A DNA stretch of 64,000 nucleotides from Ficedula albicollis (taxonomy: Eukaryota > Chordata > Aves > Passeriformes > Muscicapidae): contig NC_021677.1 of assembly GCF_000247815.1 (NCBI RefSeq), forward strand, positions 40,650,417 through 40,714,416. The letters are read 5' to 3'. The first letter of the stretch is position 1. Each line of letters opens with the position of its first letter. Both the position numbers and the translations under genes were made by a program. This document shows, piece after piece, positions 31,568-64,000 of the stretch. Below the pieces are notes generated by a model. That model had not been told where the DNA came from and searched no databases. It saw only the letters and a list, made by a program, of their open reading frames with translations.

Positions 31568-33774
31568 ATGGCTTCTAATGTCAGGCTCTTTCTCAGGCAC
31601 TGCATGGCTTTTCCACCGGTGGCTCCTGAGGTGACAGCTACTAAGTTTTCTCCTGGGTCCCAGCTGAAACACCAGAAGAACAACTTTCAGCATGGATTCA
31701 TACTTGACAAAGAGGAAAGTTCAAAAGATCTCTACTCACAAAAGAACCAAAGATATTCCTATTCTATGTCTTCAGAAAGCACTCAGGACAGGCCCAGGCA
31801 TGGAGGCTTCTGGTCAGGTGGACTAGAGAGCAAGGATCTCATCAGCCAGGCCTGTACTCTGTCAGCTAAATCATTAGGCAGACATAAAGAAGGAGTGGAC
31901 CGTGCATATCCCCTACAACCAATTTCTCACCACAAGAGTGCAAGAGCTCCACTGCTCAACACTGGAAGTTCCCCACATGTGCAGGAAGCTCCAAATCATA
32001 GATCAAGCTCAATAAGCAAAGGGATGGTTTCAGCAGGGAGGTCTCAGTTAGCTGCAGTGCTCTGCCCTTGGACAGGAGAGCTTGAACCATCAGTTCCCCA
32101 TCTATACAGGAGAGAGCTGGCCAATGTCCTAAAGCTGGAGGCAGATAGAAGGAACCTAGAAGAGGCAATTCAAAAGAAAAAGGCTCTTCTTGGAGAGAAG
32201 CTAAAGAGGACAGAGGAGACACTTAGGAGAATTCAAAGAGAGAGGGAGCTTATTAAGGTAGAGAAGAGAAGAGAAAGTGAAGTGGAGAGGACCAGTGAGC
32301 AAAAGGCCACAAGGAACCCTGAAGAGAAAACTTTCAGAGCTGCAGACAAGCCAGGTGTTGGGATCTTCAGTGGGACACAGTCTGCAGAGGACACTATCCC
32401 CAAGCCTGGCACCACTCTCCACCCCCAAGAGCTGGCAGTGGGCAAACTCAAGGAGTGGCTGGTGGCCACAAAATATGACAAAACAAACAACAGCAAAATA
32501 CAAGACAACATACCCATGGAGCATTCAGCTTCTTGTTCAAAACTGGCCCCAAAACATAGTCTTTCTGTCTCTGCCCTCTCAGACCAAGATTCTGATGACC
32601 ACCCATCAGCAGAGATGCTATACACGCAGGCTGCCAGTGCTGTGGAGCAGGAGGACTTTGGACAGTGCAGCTTCTGCAAACGTAAGTTTCTCTGCACAAG
32701 GCTCGAGAAACACATGAATATCTGCAGCAAGAACCAAGACTCCAAGAGGAAAGTGTTTGACTCCAGCAAGGCCAGAACTAGGGGAACAGAACTGGAACAG
32801 TATCAGCAGAGGAAGGGCTTAAGGAGTCCTCAGGTAATGTGCAGTCCCTTTGCCTCCCTGGATCCACATCTACTGTTCACATTCCTTCCACTTCAACATC
32901 TGACTGAGACACAAGCACCTTCCCATGTACATGTGGCTAAGGGATATAATACAGCTTTTCCTTCTGAAAGGGTCTTGCCAAATGGATAAATAGATCCATT
33001 TGAAATCTCATAGATGGAGGCAGGAGTCCTGACTTGGCTTTATAATATGTCAAGGGTGTACTACTGGAGAAAGCTCACTTCCTTGCTGTAGTTAGTATGC
33101 ATACTGGTTCTGCTGCAGTTAAACTCTGTGACATCAGGGGCTGCAGGCAGCTGACTAAAAATCCAGATAATAACACAGTCTGTTAAAATGAAGGCAGTGG
33201 AAACATGCAGCTCTGTTCCTGCAAAGCAGATATAGCAACCCTCTTTAGTTCCTTGGCCCTACTGCTTGCTTTTCTGGTTATCCTCAAGCTCTTTCTAAAT
33301 ACTGCTGTTTCCATCAGTATTTCCCTTACATCCTCCTTTGTGCTGGTCTTTCTGATTCCCTTTGTGGGACTCAGCTTCCCAGGCTGGGTTTTATGTCAAC
33401 AGGGAAGGCACACGGGGGCAGGTGGCATGGGTTGGGCTCTGGGTGTGAGTTCGAGAACAGAGGCTGATGGTGGTCCCAGTGGCCCTAACTGCCTTTCCCT
33501 TCCGCAGAGTAAAACACCACCCAGAAAGAGCAACTGGAAACAGAAGCACGAGGCTCTCATCCACACCCTGTCGCAGGCCCGCCAGGTGCAGCAGATCCTC
33601 GCTAAGGGGAGCAAGGTGTCTGACCTGCCCCCATTGCCTCCCATCGAAAATCCAGACTATGTTGCCTGCACCTACTGCGGACGCAAGTTTGCCCCCCGAG
33701 TAGCTGAGAGGCACATCCCCAAATGCAAAAACATAAAGAATAGGCCCCCACCTCCACCACAGAGGAGGCGCTGA
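31568..33774 (+). CDS. ZC2HC1C: Zinc finger C2HC domain-containing protein 1C
   Basis: Two coding exons, 31568-32833 and 33508-33774 (donor CCTCAG|GTAATG, acceptor TTCCGCAG|AGTAAA, phase 0), encode about 510 residues. The function of the family is poorly known. Features in order: a divergent N-terminal region; a charged coiled-coil around RRNLEEAIQKKKALLGEKLK and RTEETLRRIQRERELIK; a first C2HC finger, CSFCKRKFLCTRLEKHMNIC (C-x2-C-x12-H-x3-C); the conserved KRKVFDSSKARTRGTELEQY; and a second finger, CTYCGRKFAPRVAERHIPKC, near the C-terminus, followed by KNIKNRPPPPP. The start at 31568 (MASNVRLF) aligns with the human N-terminus. An in-frame ATG at 31430 would add 46 residues without family support. 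Confidence 0.93.
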
Positions 33775-36859
<3,085 letters not shown>

Positions 36860-36877
<18 letters not shown>

Positions 36878-39242
36878 TTTATTTAAACAGAAATTCCAAA
36901 CCACTCCACCCTTTAACCTTTCAAAGAAAGACAACGACAAACTAGTTTTCAGCCAGAGTGTCAGAGCAGGCATAAGTTGTGTTTCTCTACAACAACTCAA
37001 TAGCAATACTAGCAGGAGACCAACACATATGGAGCTAGCACTGCAAGAAGGGGAGAAGTAAAAAGGGTTTGAAACTGTTCAAAGGCACTTCTGCCTGCCT
37101 GCCTTTCCGTTTTCAGCCCAAGACAAAGGTGCTACCTTTAAACTGCTTTTTTTGTTGCATAGCTGGCTGGTGTGAAATCTGTGGTCTGTAACAGGCACAA
37201 CCTGGATAGCGTGAATCCTCTAAGGCACATATGAGATTGTGGAGCACAGGGCATCCTCTGCCAGGAACCCTGATCCTCCACTAGATCCAAGGGGAATCCA
37301 GTCTGTGCACCTAGCTTCCCAACTGCAGAGCATTGAGAAATGAGGATAGCAGTGCACTGCAGGAGAGCGACTCTCATCAGCTTGGTGCTTGCTTATTGGA
37401 CATGGCTCAGGCTCAACTTTTCAGTCCTCAAAGGCACTCTTGCATGTGACCAACGACCCTCAAGCCGGGACCCTGACCTGAGAACTGGCTCCAACGCACG
37501 TGGGGGAAAGGAGAGCAGAGTCACAAGGGCAAACAAGCCTGGCTGTACCAGGGCACCTGATTCTCACCACCTCCCAGGAGGGCTCTCCTCCTGCCCGGCT
37601 TTTGGTAGCAATGGACAGGCACACTGGAAGCATCCTTGCCCTGGACACTGCATTGGGATGACAGCACTTGATTCAGCTCCCAGATACTAGGAATAGGCAC
37701 CAAAGAAGTATTTAAGGAGCATTATGTTACGAGCAAATGGTTTGGCATCCACCTCTAAAGACAAACGGGGAATGCTGGATTCCCCAGAACAGTGTCTCAA
37801 AAGAAGTCTGTCAGAGGTGATATGAATTCCACCTCCAGTAGACCTAAGGCAATTCTAGTAACATGACATTGATGGGGATCATTTAAGCCTGATGAAATCA
37901 TAACCCCATTCTCACAGCAAAGGTGAGAGGAACTCAGGACTCCTTGGAGGCATCACGTAAGGCAGAGGAGGCTAGCTGCTCACAGGGATCTTACCAATCC
38001 CATAAGCTTTACTTCAAAGTCAGTTTGATAATAAATTTAGGGGAATAAAATTAACCTCACTCTCTAACAGAAAATAAGTAAATCTTGAGCATCAGACCAT
38101 GCCTCTTCTCCAATTTTCTTGGGAAAGCTTCTTACTTCTTGAAAGAAGGTGAATTCCGGACTGAGATTTGATCATTCATGGTGTTTGGGGAAGGCTACAT
38201 CCTGTGACCACAGCAGTAGTGACCTATTCTGGGTAGGAAATGGCATTCCAGCTTCATCAGAACACTGAGTGGAAAAACACGGATTTTTCCCACACCCACA
38301 CAGAGTGTAGGCACAGGGACTGAGCAAAAGAGAAGCCAAGCAGGGAGCAGCTACAGGCTTATGCCAAGAAACCAGAAACTCTGGCACTCAAACCAAGTTG
38401 AACAGCTGGAGCAAGAAACGGGTAACTTAGTCTGAAGCCCAGATGCTTACCATCTGGTTGGGAGGCAGGTGGTCAGAAATCAAGAATTACAGATCCAATC
38501 TCAGACAGTCCCCACTACTGCTACGGGAAACACCTGATTCACTCATCTCGGTGCATTGCCTGGAAGTTGGAAAGCCCTTGCACCCAGAATAAAGCCTTCA
38601 AACTCTGTCTGTACAGACCAGTGGACACAGCCATATGGCCAGAAGCTATGCCTCGAGGCCAGGGACATGCTGTCTACTATTATCTCCCTAAGAGGAACAT
38701 CTCCACTGCCTCCAGAATGATACATTCGCTGGTCCCTCTGCGCCTGAGCAGAGGGAAGCAGTCTCACTGGCGGGGCCTTACCATGAGGTAAGGAGAGGAT
38801 CCTAGTCCTTCACCCCTCTGAAGTGAAGGTGGCGAGTCTTAGGGTTCAGCCAGCTTCATTACAAAACATTTTTCCTCCTCTCATCTAGAGTTGCAGTGAT
38901 GAATACTGGGGTCCCAAAGGCAGCTCCCAGGAAACAGTGAAACAATGAAAGGGCCACAAGCTGCTACTGGAGCCATCGCCATAATGGGGCCGTTCTGCCT
39001 CACGTGCAGAATTGACAGATAAGGTACAAAGAGGAGCTGCTGCTGCTTCACTGAGCTGGCCTAGAGCTCAAGGGCCCTCCCCCTCTCAAACTCACTCCTA
39101 GTTCATATCAAACGTACATGGGTGCTGCTCTGGAGCCTCCGGCCTCGCTCCTTGTCCGCGAGTGACCTGACGCCAGAAAAGCCGCTCTCTGCATTCGGTT
39201 AGTGTGCTGTGAAGTTAGATGGATCCCAGTGGGCTCAGGAGA
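36860..39242 (-). other. NEK9: NEK9 3' UTR
   Basis: From the stop codon to just past a minus-strand AATAAA (TTTATT at 36878-36883). About 2.4 kb with no other coding features. A long 3' UTR is usual for NEK9. Confidence 0.7.
36878..36883 (-). terminator. NEK9: NEK9 polyadenylation signal
   Basis: AATAAA on the minus strand, in an AT-rich setting, about 2.36 kb after the stop codon. Confidence 0.6.

Positions 39243-64000
<24,758 letters not shown>

Overview
This is a vertebrate nuclear window, almost certainly from a bird. The genes are multi-exon with GT-AG introns and UTRs, and CR1 LINE copies of the avian type are present. The gene order EIF2B2 (+), MLH3 (-), ACYP1 (-), ZC2HC1C (+), NEK9 (-) is the same as on human 14q24.3. 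I identified the genes by recognising the encoded proteins; no database search was possible. The species cannot be named from the sequence.

Layout. 1-5.85 kb: EIF2B2 exons 2-8 (exon 1 is not identifiable and is probably left of the window). 6.3-27.1 kb: all 12 coding exons of MLH3 on the minus strand, convergent with EIF2B2. 27.1-28.7 kb: MLH3 5' region and promoter, interrupted by a 467-base G run. 28.7-29.8 kb: two-exon ACYP1. 29.8-31.1 kb: a CpG-rich divergent promoter shared by ACYP1 and ZC2HC1C, interrupted by an 857-base G run. 31.1-33.8 kb: ZC2HC1C. 33.8-36.9 kb: tail-to-tail spacer with an 839-base G run. 36.9-63.3 kb: NEK9 exons 2-22 on the minus strand (exon 1 lies beyond the right edge). 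63.3-64 kb: NEK9 intron 1.

The genes are unrelated housekeeping genes kept together by synteny, not a pathway: a translation-initiation GEF subunit, a MutL mismatch-repair/meiotic endonuclease, a small acyl-phosphate hydrolase, a C2HC zinc-finger coiled-coil protein, and a mitotic kinase. Exon phases agree at every junction I checked. The resulting proteins are close to the human lengths: EIF2B2 296 residues from exon 2 onward, MLH3 1437 after collapsing a duplication, ACYP1 99, and NEK9 901 from exon 2 onward.

The striking non-genic signal is about 18 direct tandem duplications (units mostly 44-81 bp, plus 378 bp, 542 bp and about 1.1 kb), many with one or two base differences between copies, together with three pure G homopolymers of 467-857 bases. 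Several duplications hit exons, and one breaks the MLH3 reading frame. The most economical reading is assembly artefact: unmerged haplotype or contig-end overlaps and poly-G filler at hard-to-sequence sites. The gene models should therefore be read with the duplicates collapsed. The most interesting possibly real item is a diverged copy of part of NEK9 exon 12 lying just downstream of exon 11. I found no convincing undescribed biological system.
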